64,000 nucleotides of DNA. Source: Desulfosoma caldarium (GTDB lineage Bacteria > Desulfobacterota > Syntrophobacteria > Syntrophobacterales > DSM-9756). Made by a program: the position numbers and the translations under genes. The stretch is from assembly GCF_003751385.1 (NCBI RefSeq), contig NZ_RJVA01000015.1:1-64000 (forward strand), in the 5' to 3' direction. Below the pieces are notes generated by a model. That model had not been told where the DNA came from, did not search any database, and saw only the letters and a list, made by a program, of their open reading frames with translations. This document shows positions 1-10,165 of the stretch, piece after piece. Position 1 is the stretch's first letter, and each line of letters opens with the position of its first letter.

Positions 1-95
1 CTCCATGTTGCGTTTGAAACCATGACGCGCAGCCTCTCGCGGGCACGAAACAGCGGATAGCTTCTTCGTGGAATACTATAACATGGGACCCAACA
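1..95 (-). mobile_element. IS481-family insertion sequence, 5' end only (runs off the left edge)
   Basis: Bases 1-95 are the reverse complement of 9089-9183 with only a few mismatches, so this is the start of a second copy of the IS481-type element described at 9089-10165. The inverted-repeat tip lies at 85-95 (GGGACCCAACA, reverse complement TGTTGGGTCCC). By alignment the transposase start codon is the CAT at 4-6, so nearly all of the element lies outside the window. Its transposase would be read leftwards, away from the other copy. Confidence 0.85.
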
Positions 96-226
96 GCTGG
101 GTCCTTAGCGGTCCACATCAAGGCCCCGACGCGCCGCAGGATGCTCGTATCATGAGCCTCATGCAGGGATCAAGGATGGATTGGGGTGGGAAAACTGTCG
201 TGTTTCGGCAAGATCCATCGAAACGG

Positions 227-490
227 CTAGGCGCGCACGGCCGGCCTTTTTCTCTTTTCACGCCGCCTTCGGTTCATCTGGTTCAGGTATTCCCGATCCA
301 ACAGGTGGCACTTGAAAGGCTTGATGACCTCGCTCACTTCCCACTTGGGCCGGTTCACGTCCTGAAGCAGTTCCTTGATGCTGCTCCAGGTCACCGGGCT
401 GTAGAACTCACAAGACGCCCCCTCATTGAAAAATTCACAATGCTGCTGACTCACATACTTTTCGTATTTCTTGCAATACTTGATCTTCAT
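227..490 (-). CDS. Small cysteine-containing conserved-looking protein, function unknown
   Basis: 87-residue protein starting MKIKYC. The start at 490 is chosen because AGGAGG sits 7 nt upstream; an in-frame start at 514 has no such site. Cysteines are clustered in the N-terminal third (near residues 6, 18, 26), followed by a basic tail rich in Arg and Lys. I do not recognise a named family; a metal-binding role is possible but not shown. It stands alone, transcribed away from the tRNA-Trp gene, in a region otherwise rich in decayed genes, yet its reading frame and ribosome site are intact. Confidence 0.6.
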   Translation of the reverse strand: MKIKYCKKYEKYVSQQHCEFFNEGASCEFYSPVTWSSIKELLQDVNRPKWEVSEVIKPFKCHLLDREYLNQMNRRRREKRKRPAVRA

Positions 491-697
491 AGCACCCTCC
501 TGGGCTTCCTTCACAGCTTGTCTTTACGACGAAAACACTTTTTTATCACAAAGTAATCTTAAGCACAAACCGTGCCGAAGGCAACCGTACCGTGATGCTC
601 TTTCATGCGGGGTGGATTTTCGAACCGGAATCGCCGCGTAAAGGGCGACATTTTCCTTTACAAGCCTCACGGGAACCGCTATAAGGTGCCCGCGTGT

Positions 698-774
698 AGG
701 CCAGTAGCTCGAACGGCTAGAGCACCGGACTCCAAATCCGGGGGTTGGGGGTTCGAATCCCTCCTGGCCTGCCA
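698..774 (+). tRNA. tRNA-Trp (anticodon CCA)
   Basis: Complete cloverleaf: acceptor strands AGGCCAG (698-704) and CTGGCCT (764-770), anticodon arm CCGGA-CTCCAAA-TCCGG giving anticodon CCA, T arm with GGTTCGAATCC, and an encoded CCA tail at 772-774. It is not followed by the secE-nusG-rpl genes that often accompany tRNA-Trp; a degenerate accessory region begins directly downstream. Confidence 0.96.
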
Positions 775-1088
775 ACGACATCAAGGGGGGTGCCGTCAGA
801 CGGGTGGACCCTCCGATGCATCACAGACTGCCTTTCCGATTCTTCATCCATCCCCAGCTAAACCTCAAGCGCAACTTCCTCCGTATCTGTCGTGTTTTCG
901 AGCCAATAACATGGTCCAGGATGTCGCGTGGGTCACTGCCTTTTTGGTGTTGGTAAGTTAAGCCTACCTAATTTGTCGCATCCGGCGGTTCTCGTCTACG
1001 GGCTTGATTTAAAAAAGCTTCATGCGAATCAACTTGGCCGGGGTCGGGACATTCCACTGGACTCGGAACCCCGATGGCTCCAATGGCG
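775..1088. other. Gap between tRNA-Trp and kaiC remnant
   Basis: I see no gene, convincing hairpin or repeat here. I looked for a duplicated 3' end of the tRNA, which would mark an integration site, and did not find one within the window. Confidence 0.5.
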
Positions 1089-2728
1089 CATGGGCGAGTG
1101 GAGAAAACGTTCTGGAAAGCCACTAGAACACGGAAAAACAAGGGCATCGAATTCGTCTGAACAAGGCACCGACCTATATCGACGGGCTGGACGATATTCT
1201 GGAAGGAGGGCTCCCGCGAGGGCGCACCACCGTGGTCCGGGGTGGCGCGGGATCGGGAAAGACCCTTTTGGGCCTGGAATTTTTGTACCGCGGCGCTTCG
1301 CACGGGGAACCGGGGATCTTTTTCGGCTTTGAGGAATTCACTCAACAGCTTCGAGAAAACGGCGCCGTTTCGCGCTGAGCACGGAAAAGCCTCAATCAGC
1401 AAAACCGGCTCGCGCTGCTAGACGAGCGCATCGAGCCGGAAACTGTCATCAGCGGAGACTTCAGCCTAAAGGGGCTGTTGACCATCGCTTGGGGGATGCA
1501 GTCAACAATGAACGCTCGACGCATCGTCATGGACGCCCTTGAACTGGCTCTGCGCCTCTTCGATACCCCGCAGACCATGCGCAACGAATAGCATGCCCTC
1601 GGCGCTGGTTTCAAACGGCGGGGCTTTCGGCCGTGTTCACCATTCGAAAACCCCGCAGAGGGTCTTCGGTCTGGGAGGCGATCTTTGATTCCCTGGCTGA
1701 TTGCCTCTTGTGCATGGATGCCCGAGTGGACGCGCAGATCACCACGAGGCGACTTCGCGTCATCAAATACCGAGGATCCAATTTCGGCCGCAACGAGTAT
1801 CCCTACACCATCGCGACCGGCGGCTTGCGCCCATTTCCACTGTGGGACTTCGACACAAGCCCATGGGACAGCGCAACCACCGATATGTCGCGCCTGGACG
1901 ACGTGCTGGGCGGCGGGTATCGGCGCGGAGCGTGCATTCTTTTTGCCGGGTTGCCCGGGACCGGGAAGACCCTTTGGCAAGCACCTTTGTGGCTGAAGCC
2001 TGCGGCCGAAGCGAACGGGTTCTCTACATCGGGTTTGAAGAATCCGAGGCGGTGATGCTGGAGTATGCCCGCAGTGCTGGTCTGGAACTGAAAATGCAAA
2101 GCGATTCTTGTCGTTTGTCTTTTCTTGTGCACTATCCCGAGGCCATGGGGGCGGAAGAGCATGACGTTCCAGCCATGGAGCGCATTCAGGCGTTTTCGCC
2201 CGCCCACGTCGTGGTGGATGCCATTTCGGCTTGCGAGCGCATGGGCGGAAAGCAGGCTTCCTATGAATACCTCATGCGTTTGCTCAATGGGTGTGAGGAG
2301 CGGGGCATCACGGTGTTTTTGATCAACCAGCTTTCGGGGGCCATCGGCTATGTGGAAATTTCCGGCAACGAAATCTCCTCCATGGTCGATACCGTCCTCG
2401 TTCTTCACTACCAGCCATGCTCCGGCGAAACCAAGCGTGTCCTTCAGGTGTTCAAATCCAGAGGCTCCAAGGATTCCAGTGTGAAGCACCCATTCGTCAT
2501 CACCGGCGCCAGAATTCGTCTTCTTGACCCCTATGTGGGCCAAGGCGATGGGCTCACCGGCACACTGCGACAGCGCCAGGAACTCAAAGACCGTCTGAAA
2601 GCACAACGCCTCGCCTTTGGTATTCAGTTGAAGGAACTGGAACTGGAGCGATTGCGCCTTGCTCAACATGTCGTCCACACCGGCAACTTCGCTCCATGGA
2701 GCCGGAGAAAGTCAGGAATAGGTTGTGA
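1089..2728 (+). pseudogene. kaiC: KaiC-type circadian-clock ATPase, multiply frameshifted
   Basis: Both RecA-like KaiC domains are recognisable but in several frames. Domain 1 has YIDGLDDILEGGLPRGR and the P-loop GGAGSGKT (about 1180-1265), then a TGA and a TAG break it (about 1375 and 1590). Domain 2 begins with RRLRVIKYRGSNFGRNEYPY (about 1753-1812), has a second P-loop GLPGTGKT, then shifts frame near 1980. The downstream part is long and well preserved: HVVVDAISACERMGG and EISSMVDTV, the last aligning with the autophosphorylation site (Ser-Thr in Synechococcus, Ser-Ser here). In one frame the 3' end reads SMEPEKVRNRL followed by a TGA that overlaps the GTG of kaiB. The start at 1089 is approximate. 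At least four frame breaks make a functional product unlikely. Confidence 0.85.
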
Positions 2729-3060
2729 CGCGGCACGCTCAAGATGTTCAAGACATTCAGACTCATAACCATAAGCCCAGGTATCGATTGCGCCTTTTCG
2801 TCGCCGGCGACGAGCCCAATTCGGTCAAGGCCAAGGCGATGCTGGCTCGGTTGTGCGACACGGTCCTACGCCACAACTGTCAGGTGATCGTGGTGGACGT
2901 TCTTCAAGATTATCAGGCGGCCATCGAGTATCACGTAATAGTCGTGCCAACTTTGATGGTGGAATGGCCGCCGCCTGTGCGAAGCATTCTCGGGTCTTTG
3001 ACCGATGAGGACAAAGTGGTGGCCGCTCTGGGACTGCTCAAAGATGGAGGCGCGCCATGA
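2725..3060 (+). CDS. kaiB: KaiB-family thioredoxin-like protein
   Basis: 111-residue protein with the KaiB signature: YRLRLFVAGDEPNS near residue 20, CQVIVVDVLQDY in the middle and VVPTLMVEWPPP ahead of a C-terminal helix. KaiB binds KaiC in clock systems; standalone and kinase-linked KaiB-like proteins are common outside cyanobacteria. The GTG start is chosen because it is the only in-frame start before the conserved fold and overlaps the likely native kaiC stop, a translational-coupling arrangement. Its own stop overlaps the ATG of the downstream kinase (ATGA). The frame is intact, although its partner kaiC is broken. Confidence 0.85.
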   Translation: MTRHAQDVQDIQTHNHKPRYRLRLFVAGDEPNSVKAKAMLARLCDTVLRHNCQVIVVDVLQDYQAAIEYHVIVVPTLMVEWPPPVRSILGSLTDEDKVVAALGLLKDGGAP

Positions 3061-4766
3061 GCGGGGACGGGCCTCTGGCGGATGTTCTGAGGGAGAGACT
3101 TGCCAGGGCGGAAGCGGCCCTGGAAGCCCTGCGGCGCGGCGAAGTGGACCTGGTCATCGGTGTAGATGCACCTTTAGTGGTGCGATTCCGTCATCTTGTG
3201 GAAGAAAATGAACGCCTGGCCAGGGAATGGCAGGCGACCTTTGACGCCCTCAACGACGCCGTCTGGATCATGGATGCCGATCAGCGCATTGTGCGTTGCA
3301 ACAAGGCAGCGGAACACATCGTCACACAAGATGCCACAGCCGTGATCGGCCGCCCATGCTGGGAAATCCTCCACGGTCATTCAGAAATCTCTCCAGATTG
3401 CCCCATGCGTCGCCTGCGTCACACGCTGCAGCGGGAAAGTCGGGAAATGTGCCTCTCGGGCCGATGGTACCATGTGACGCTGGACCCGATTCTGGATGAG
3501 AATAAGGGCCTTGTTGGAGCCGTGCACGTCCTGCACGACATAACGGATCACAAGACCGCCCACGAGGAACGAATCAGACTTCAGGAACAACTCCAGCAGG
3601 CGCAAAAACTGGAGTCGGTCGGGCGATTGACGGGCGGTGTCGCCCACGATTTCAACAACTTGCTGATCATCATTTTAGGCTACGGCGACATGGTCCTCAG
3701 CAAGCTGCACCCTCAAGATCCCATGCGGCAATGGGTCAAGGAAATCCTAGGCGCAGCGAACCGCGCCGCGGCCCTCACCCGCCAGCTTCTGGCTTTCAGC
3801 CGCAAACAGACCCTGCAACCCGTCGTCTTGAACCTCAACGATGTGCTGCGCAGTCTGGACAAGATGCTTCGCCGGCTCATCGGCGAGGACATTGCCCTGG
3901 AAATCTCTTTGGCGAAAGACCTTGCGCGCGTGGTGGTGGATCCGGGACAGATTGAGCAGGTCATCATGAACCTGGCGGTCAATGCCCGCGATGCCATGCC
4001 TCAAGGCGGCACACTGCTCATGGAAACCGCCAACGTCGTCTTAGACGATATCTACGCGTCCACCCATCCCGAGGTCACACCCGGGCACTACGTGCGGCTG
4101 AGCGTCACGGACACGGGCTGCGGCATGAGCAAGGAGGTTTTGGACCGCATTTTTGAACCCTTTTTCACCACCAAGGAAAGGGGGCGAGGAACTGGGTTGG
4201 GGTTGTCGACGGTCTATGGCATCGTGAAGCAGTCGGACGGCAGCATTTTTGTTTACTCGGAACCGCACCGGGGCACAACTTTCAAGATTTATCTACCGGC
4301 CACCGAAGCCGAAGCAGGGCCTGTGACGGCAAGGGCCGGCCAGGTGTACGCCTCCGATAACGGGGAACACATTCTGGTGGTGGAAGATGACGAGAGCCTT
4401 CGCACAATGATGGCCAGCCTTCTTTCCGAACTCGGCTACAAGGTAACCACTGCGGCGAACGCCGGGGAAGCTTTGCTCCTGGTGGAGGAGGTCGGCTTGA
4501 ATCCCGACCTCATCGTCACCGATGTGGTCATGCCAAACATGAGTGGCAAGCAGTTGATGGATCGGCTTCAACGCACGCGCCCCCACCTCAAAGCGCTCTA
4601 TATGTCCGGATATACGGACAACGCCATTGTCCACTACGGCATTTTGGACCCCGGAACGGCCTTCATCCAAAAACCTTTCACGCGAGAGGCCATTGGAGTG
4701 AAGATTCGAGAGGTTTTGGGCAAGGGCTTCACGGAGCCTTTTTCCGGACCTTCCGGTACGCGCTGA
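3057..4766 (+). CDS. PAS hybrid histidine kinase with C-terminal receiver, kai-operon
   Basis: 569 residues, no membrane segments, so cytoplasmic. In order: N-terminal coiled coil (about 10-60), PAS domain (about 62-165), HisKA with phosphoacceptor His197 in GGVAHDFNN, HATPase with N box around Asn305/Asn309, G1 box SVTDTGCGM (about 349-357) and G2 box GTGLGLS (about 378-384), then a receiver domain with acidic EDDE (443-446) and phosphoacceptor Asp489 in VTDVVMP. All catalytic motifs look intact. It overlaps kaiB by 4 bp, so it is probably the output kinase of a KaiC-KaiB-kinase module of the kind seen in non-cyanobacterial genomes; with kaiC degraded, what controls it is unclear. The target is unknown. 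Confidence 0.9.
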   Translation: MSGDGPLADVLRERLARAEAALEALRRGEVDLVIGVDAPLVVRFRHLVEENERLAREWQATFDALNDAVWIMDADQRIVRCNKAAEHIVTQDATAVIGRPCWEILHGHSEISPDCPMRRLRHTLQRESREMCLSGRWYHVTLDPILDENKGLVGAVHVLHDITDHKTAHEERIRLQEQLQQAQKLESVGRLTGGVAHDFNNLLIIILGYGDMVLSKLHPQDPMRQWVKEILGAANRAAALTRQLLAFSRKQTLQPVVLNLNDVLRSLDKMLRRLIGEDIALEISLAKDLARVVVDPGQIEQVIMNLAVNARDAMPQGGTLLMETANVVLDDIYASTHPEVTPGHYVRLSVTDTGCGMSKEVLDRIFEPFFTTKERGRGTGLGLSTVYGIVKQSDGSIFVYSEPHRGTTFKIYLPATEAEAGPVTARAGQVYASDNGEHILVVEDDESLRTMMASLLSELGYKVTTAANAGEALLLVEEVGLNPDLIVTDVVMPNMSGKQLMDRLQRTRPHLKALYMSGYTDNAIVHYGILDPGTAFIQKPFTREAIGVKIREVLGKGFTEPFSGPSGTR

Positions 4767-4821
4767 GGTTCGCGGACGCCTTTGCTGCTGTCCGCGTGCC
4801 GACGGTTAGGCTGTTGAGCTT

Positions 4822-5235
4822 TTACAGAACCCGGGAGCGCGCCCAGTAAAAGTCCTCATTCTCTTTGAAGATGACGTAAATGCTGGAAAACCCGAACATG
4901 GAATAGCTGCGGATGCTCTTGACGCCGGGAATACCCAGCAGGGCGACGGTCAAAGGGTAGGTGATCTGATCTTCCACGTCCTGGGGCGATCTCCCCCTCC
5001 ACCCCGTAAAGACGATTTGCTGGTTTTCCCCAATGTCCGGAATGGCGTCCACCGGTACCGGATCCCGGGGGAGCCATCGCAAATTCTAATGAAAGGTTGC
5101 CACCACGATGCCCCGGGCCACCGCCGCCAGAACAATCAAGAAAACCACGATCTTCATTTCCAGGCAAAACCGGATCAGCCGCGCAATCCAGGAGGATCCG
5201 TTGGTTGTTCTTTGGGTATGTTCCGTCGTTGTCAT
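4822..5235 (-). pseudogene. CusA/CzcA heavy-metal RND pump, 5' fragment
   Basis: Reading leftwards from an ATG at 5235 this gives the first ~137 codons of a CusA/CzcA-type HME-RND transporter: a cytoplasmic N-terminus, the first membrane helix (KIVVFLIVLAAVARG), then [17 protein letters not shown] and [20 protein letters not shown]. One in-frame TAG lies just after the first helix (near 5088), and the gene ends abruptly at 4822, whereas intact CusA is over 1000 residues. It is a truncated remnant; no cusB or cusC is nearby. Confidence 0.85.
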
Positions 5236-5627
5236 CTCGCTCGGTTCCTGCCCTTTTCAGTTCGTGGGGTTTCCAATGGGCCCGGCCGTTGTGTCACGGC
5301 CGTCGTCGGCTGCTCTGCGTCATGCGACCCCATAGATCACAGTACTGCATCGGCTTCCGCTTATGCGGATCCACGAGTCTGGCCCCTCTCGAAGACCCAT
5401 TGGGTCTTCCCGCTTGCTCCCCTGGGATGGGAGCGTACATGCCAGGAGCGGCTAGGCACATTCCCGAAGGTTCTCTATGGGCTCCCGCTTGCGCATGAGC
5501 GGCGCTGTCGTGAATTGCCGCCATACATGCGGGACCTCTCGTCGATATGGAAGAGTAGGCAGGACAGCCTCCCTTAACCCTAGATCGGGCACACACCCTC
5601 GCCCATGAACGAGCTGCCAGGTCTTGC
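5236..5627. other. Gap, no gene recognised
   Basis: Open frames exist on both strands but none has a plausible ribosome site, domain or codon pattern. I see nothing I can support here. Confidence 0.4.
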
Positions 5628-5655
5628 TGTCATCCCCGCCAAAGCGGGGATCCAG
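5628..5655 (+). repeat. REP-like palindromic repeat, copy 1
   Basis: Starts TGTCATCCCCGCC and continues AAAGCGGGGATCCAG, forming a hairpin with CCCCGC pairing with GCGGGG around a short CAAA-type loop. This is the dispersed proteobacterial repeat that translates as DPRFRGDD or WIPAFAGMT in spurious ORFs. Confidence 0.8.
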
Positions 5656-5770
5656 TCTCTGTTGTAAGCTATGGACTCCCCCTTGCGCGCCACAATGCTC
5701 CGCGGGGAGAGCTCCATCCATCCGCGGACCATACACCCCCTGGGTGAATATTCACATGCGTCTCCCCCAT

Positions 5771-5799
5771 TGTCATCCCCGCAAAAGCGAGGATCCACA
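5771..5799 (+). repeat. REP-like palindromic repeat, copy 2
   Basis: A second, slightly decayed copy in the same orientation as the one at 5628, 116 bp away. The right arm has GCGAGG in place of GCGGGG, so the hairpin is weakened. Confidence 0.75.
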
Positions 5800-5862
5800 G
5801 TTTCTAGCCATAACCTTTCTTACCCATGGTGTGTAGGATTCTAGATCTACCGGCCCTTGCTG

Positions 5863-6080
5863 CTAGAGCATTGCATAAAGATCACGCCTATCTGGATTTT
5901 GTTTCTCGATCAATTCGATCTCCACTGTCGCCTCAAATTCTTAACCCTCTTCTCTCTTGTGATGGCTTCCCTGGCAGACTGGTATACTTCGAAATAGACA
6001 CGCATCTTGATTCCATACATTTTCTTAAACCCCTCGACAACGCCCTGTTTATGTTCCCACACCATCCTTTTAAAAGCAGA
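5863..6080 (-). pseudogene. GIY-YIG endonuclease, C-terminal remnant
   Basis: Reading leftwards from about 6080: RMVWEHKQGVVEGFKKMYG, then VYFEVYQSAREAITREK and a KNLRRQW segment, followed after one frameshift near 5915 by IELIEKQNPDRRDLY. This is the second half of the small GIY-YIG nucleases (COG2827 type, about 90-100 residues). The N-terminal GIY-YIG half is missing. It lies next to two REP-like repeats, a neighbourhood I regard as possibly meaningful (see findings). Confidence 0.75.
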
Positions 6081-6439
6081 CGTCACTCCCGTGACCGATC
6101 ACAGAGGTTAAACTTTTCGCTGGCGTCGTGAGCCGGCATTTGTTTGGATGCTGTTATGGATACGACAGCACCAGTTTACAACATCTGGGGCCGCAGCCTC
6201 TACCGGGCTGCCAACTGGATTCGGGGGGCTGAAACCAAAGGCCGTGACACATATGACCGTAAAAACCAGCGGGCCGAACCGGTCAAGGCGGTGTTCTCTA
6301 TCCGTTCACCAGGGATTTCCGGGAGGAGCTTCGTGGCTGACCAGGGCCCCATCACTGCTGACGGTCGTCCACTTCATCCTCTACAAGCAAAGGGCACCGC
6401 CTGCGGGAAAACCCGCAAGGGCACTGTCCCTAAGAAATG

Positions 6440-6660
6440 CCGGAGCGGCTTCGGCTCCCACCTCTGCGCCCTGGTGGCCAAAATCGGCGCAATCGACCGC
6501 AGCAGCCGGGAGACCATCCAGAGCTTCTGCCCCTCGGTGCCGGGCGTCAAGCTCATCCTCGGGGCTATTGAGAAAGTTATCGACCGGGCGTTCAAGACCA
6601 TCCTCTCCCATGACGAGGCGATCAGAGATAAAGCTCGCAGCATGAAACCTGAATCCGTGA
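6440..6660 (+). pseudogene. IS66-type transposase (TnpC) fragment
   Basis: In the frame that opens at 6144 the segment reads FGSHLCALVAKIGAIDRSS, then RETIQSFCPSVPGVK, LILGAIEKVIDRAF and DEAIRDKARS. This matches the central part of IS66 TnpC proteins (FGPRLTALI..., then SLGAIQ-xVDRxSEAI). Only about 75 of roughly 500 residues are recognisable, and the flanks are noise. The following DNA runs into an IS1380 remnant on the opposite strand. Confidence 0.55.
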
Positions 6661-6742
6661 GAGCCACTACATTCCCTCATTCCCACAGGGGTGTTTCTTT
6701 GAAAAAATCGCCATAGGCACTCCTGCATAACACAAGACAGGG

Positions 6743-8040
6743 TCAACACCCTGTGTTCTTTCCTGCGATCTTTGAAAAATTAGCCCATTTCGGCGAACCG
6801 TGCGCGGACTTATCCAGCCGGGTCGTTGCCACCATTTCAAGATAGGTGAGGTTGATCCCAGGCTCTTCGGCGGCCATGAACCGATAAACCTTCCAGAAGG
6901 CGTCATAGGCACGGCAATGTCGGCTGAATCTCAGCTTCAGCCGGCGCCCGCTTTCTATCAGCCGGGAGGCGCGGTAGACCAGTTCCTGTATCACCGCCTT
7001 GATACGTCGTCGTTTGACGGCCTCACGGATCGGTGACCAATTCCCCACCAGGCCAAGCTGGCCGTTAAAGCGCGAAATGTTCTAGGTCAGGCCGGCAGGC
7101 ACCATGATCAAGGCAGTGGTGGCGAACTTGCCTGACGGTCGACGATCTCGATCCATGTTCGTCTTGAATTCGCTGTGGAACGACTCGCCGGCACCGTGAT
7201 TCTGGTCGAGCTTGATGATCTCCTGTTCCGGTAGGTCAAAAGAGGTCCACCAGCCTTCCACTTTGAACTCCTGTAAAAGCCGCCGCTGACCGTAGCAGTC
7301 GATGGTCCGTTCCGTCACTCAGAGCACCAGGCGGCGACTGATTTATTGTCCTTGGCGTTCCTCAAGCTGGTTGTCGCTGAAGACCACCCCCCGCTGGCCT
7401 TCCCTGGGGGTGGTGAGCTTGCCCTCTCGCAGGCCCTGCGCGAACAAAGCCTCGCCGTCCTGCTGGCGGGACTTCCACTTCAGGATAGAGTCAACCTTGC
7501 GGCGGTTGAGCCCCTCTCTGGTTTCAAGGGTATCGTGGGCGGAATCAAGCCTGAGCAGAAGGGGGCTCTTGGTCAACACTCTGGCCCGCGCCGGTGATTC
7601 TTGCAGAAAGGGGATAAAATTGTTCTGGCTGTGCTGGCTCCCCTCCCGGAACTCCAGTTTGAGACACCAACCTTCCTCACCACGGTCGGCGAAAATGGGA
7701 GCGTAACCATAAAATCCTCGGTCGGTGTAACCTATTCTCTCTTTTTTGGTACCGGAGTTGTCCAAGCAGAACACATCCATATCCAAAGGGACATAGCCGC
7801 CGGTCGGCGGAGTTATTCTGCCCTTGACCCGCTGGATGAATTCGGTTTAGGTTAATAAGACTATCGGCTGCGCCGCTTCCGTTATCTCATCAAGTCGCCG
7901 GTGTAGGGTCTCGGCCCAGGGTAGGCGTTTCAAGCCCATGGACTCGTGAAAGAAACGATCCTCCTGCATGTAGGTGATGGCCTCGTCATCGCTCTTGCCC
8001 AAGGCGAGCAGCCCGATAGGGCTGCGGACCATGTCGATGT
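6743..8040 (-). pseudogene. IS1380-type transposase, degenerate
   Basis: Four blocks in different frames, read leftwards, follow the order of an IS1380 transposase: FFHESMGLKRLPWAETLHRR with LDEI (about 7905-7980), a DVFCLDNSGTKKE and GFYGYAPIFADRGEEG block (about 7660-7785), a C-terminal block with NHGAGESFHSEFK (about 7160-7210), and the terminal YRASRLIESGRRLKLRF (about 6925-6980). The span (~1.3 kb) fits a family length of about 430-480 residues. Many frameshifts and stops; inactive. Its right side abuts the truncated GAF kinase. Confidence 0.7.
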
Positions 8041-9082
8041 TGCTGATTTATTTTTCCGGTATGGCTCTTTTTAGCTTTCCGTTCAGTTTGGTGAAGCGGT
8101 TGCCTCCCAAGCCGACCAGGGCCGGCCCGGAATAGGAGGTGTCGAATTCGTCCTCCGATCTTTCAATGATGGATGTGCGCATTTTGGGCACCCGTTGAGT
8201 ATGATTTTTGGCGGGTGCACATTACCCTATATTTATATAGATCAACTGGATTCCGGCCGCGTCTATTTGTTCGACGCGGATGAGACCAGCCTTAATCTGG
8301 TCGCCCACCACGGAATAGACCCCCAAGGTCTCGCAAAGGTAAGCATCCGAGCGGGATTTTCCGGTAAAGCGGCGAGAACGAAATCGTTTATCGCCCGGCA
8401 TGTATCCGAATTGGAGGCCAGGGAGCGGGTCCATCTTCTCGGGGAGCGAGGATTGGAAGTTGTTATGTGCGTTCCCTTGATAACCAAGGACAGGGTCCTG
8501 GGGGTCATGAACCTGTCCGCCAAAAAGGATATTGTGCTGGATCATGGAAAGATCGATCTTCTGACCACTATCGGGAACCAGATCGCTGTGGCCATGAAAA
8601 CGCAAGGCTTTATAAAGACATGGAAGACAAGGTAGCAGCCCTTGAGGAACAGGAGAAGATGATCACCTTTTTTACCTATTTGAACTCCCACGACCTCAAG
8701 ACTCCTGCTGCCAGTCTCTATGCCCTCGCAAACCGGCTGAAGGAAAAATACGGCCCAGGCCTCGACGCCAAGGGAATGGAGTGCTGCGATCTGATTTTGA
8801 GGACCGCCCGCCAGATGTTGGCCTTGGTGGAGAGGACAATGCCTACATGGCTGCCAAAGAGGCGCCCCTTCATGTGGAAGAGATCCCTGTCGGCCACGTG
8901 GTGGAAAGGATTGTGGGGGAGTTCTCCGAGCAACTGGGTGGGCGTCGGATCCGGGTGGTGGACGCAGAAGGACTGCCTTCGGTTGTTGCGGACAGCGTGG
9001 GCATGACGCGCGTCTTTCGCAATCTCCCTAACAATGCTCTGAAATACGGCCGAGACGGTCTTTCCGAGCTGTGCATCGGATA

Positions 9083-9088
9083 CCAAAG
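9083..9088 (+). repeat. 6-bp target-site duplication, left copy
   Basis: CCAAAG immediately left of the IS481-type inverted repeat; identical to 10166-10171 on the other side. Confidence 0.9.
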
Positions 9089-10165
9089 TGTCGGGTCCCA
9101 TGTTATAGTATTCCACGAAGAAGCTATCCGCTGTTTCGTGCCCGTGAGAGGCTGAGCGTCATGTTTTCAAACGCAACATGGAGGTCATCATGCTTGTAAG
9201 AATACACAAAAGAGCTCGAACCACCCCGGCCATCCGCAAGGAGATCCAGCAGTCCACCCTATCGGAGCGAGCTTTAGCCACCCAGTATGGGATCACCAGA
9301 GCCACCGTGCGCAAATGGAAACACCGCGACAGTTGTGAAGACCGCCCCACGATGCCCAAGACTTTGCATACCACGCTTTCGGCCATCCAAGAACGTGTGG
9401 TGGTCGAGCTGCGAACCACCCTGTTGCTCCCACTTGATGACCTCCTGGCCGTTACCCGTGAATTCATCAACCCGAAGGTCTCGCGTTCAGGACTCCATCG
9501 CTGCCTTCGCCGACACGGGGTGGCCAACCTCAAGGAGCTTATCCCACAGGAACAAGGTCCTAACAAGGCCGTTACCAAATCATTCAAAGATTACGAGCCC
9601 GGTTTTGTCCATGTTGACGTGAAGTATTTGCCGCAAATGCCCGATGAAACCGCCCGCAAATACCTCTTCGTCGCTATTGATCGGGCCACCCGCTGGGTCT
9701 TCTTTGAAATCAAGGCCGACAAATCCGCTGCCTCGGCCAGTTCCTTCCTCAAGAACTTGGTGAAAAAAGCACCTTTTAAAATTGTCAAAGTGCTCACCGA
9801 TAACGGCAAAGAGTTCACCGACCGCTTCTGCGCCACCGGCTCACGCAGGCCCACCGGCAATCATCTCTTTGACCAGCTCTGTGCCCAATACAATATCCAA
9901 CACCGCCTCATTAAACCCAACCACCCTCAAACCAACGGAATGGTCGAACGATTCAACGGCCGAATCCATGAGGTCTTATCGCAAACGAGGTTCCATACGG
10001 CAGCTCAACTAAAAGAAGCCTTGACTCACTATCGCCGGCTCTATAATCACCACATCCCCCAGAAAAATCTCGGCCATATAACCCCGATTCAGGCACTCAA
10101 AAATTGGCAACAAAAAAGACCTCAACTTTTTGTGAAATCGGTCCATGACTTTTCGGGACCTGACA
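9089..10165 (+). mobile_element. IS481-family insertion sequence, complete
   Basis: A 1077-bp element with imperfect terminal inverted repeats: left TGTCGGGTCCC (9089-9099) and right GGGACCTGACA (10155-10165, reverse complement TGTCAGGTCCC), the TGT/ACA ends typical of IS481. It is flanked by the direct repeat CCAAAG and contains one intact transposase gene that reads through the right end into the host sequence. Intact ends, target duplication and open transposase indicate a recent insertion compared with the other remnants nearby. Confidence 0.93.

Noticed and set aside
524-784. Minus-strand ORF of 86 codons over the tRNA gene
   Set aside because: It is the antisense translation of tRNA-Trp (the GxxPPTPGFGVRCSSR-type string is typical of this artefact).
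5452-5798. ORFs containing LDPRFGGDD and WIPALAGMT
   Set aside because: These are spurious translations of the REP-like repeats, not proteins.
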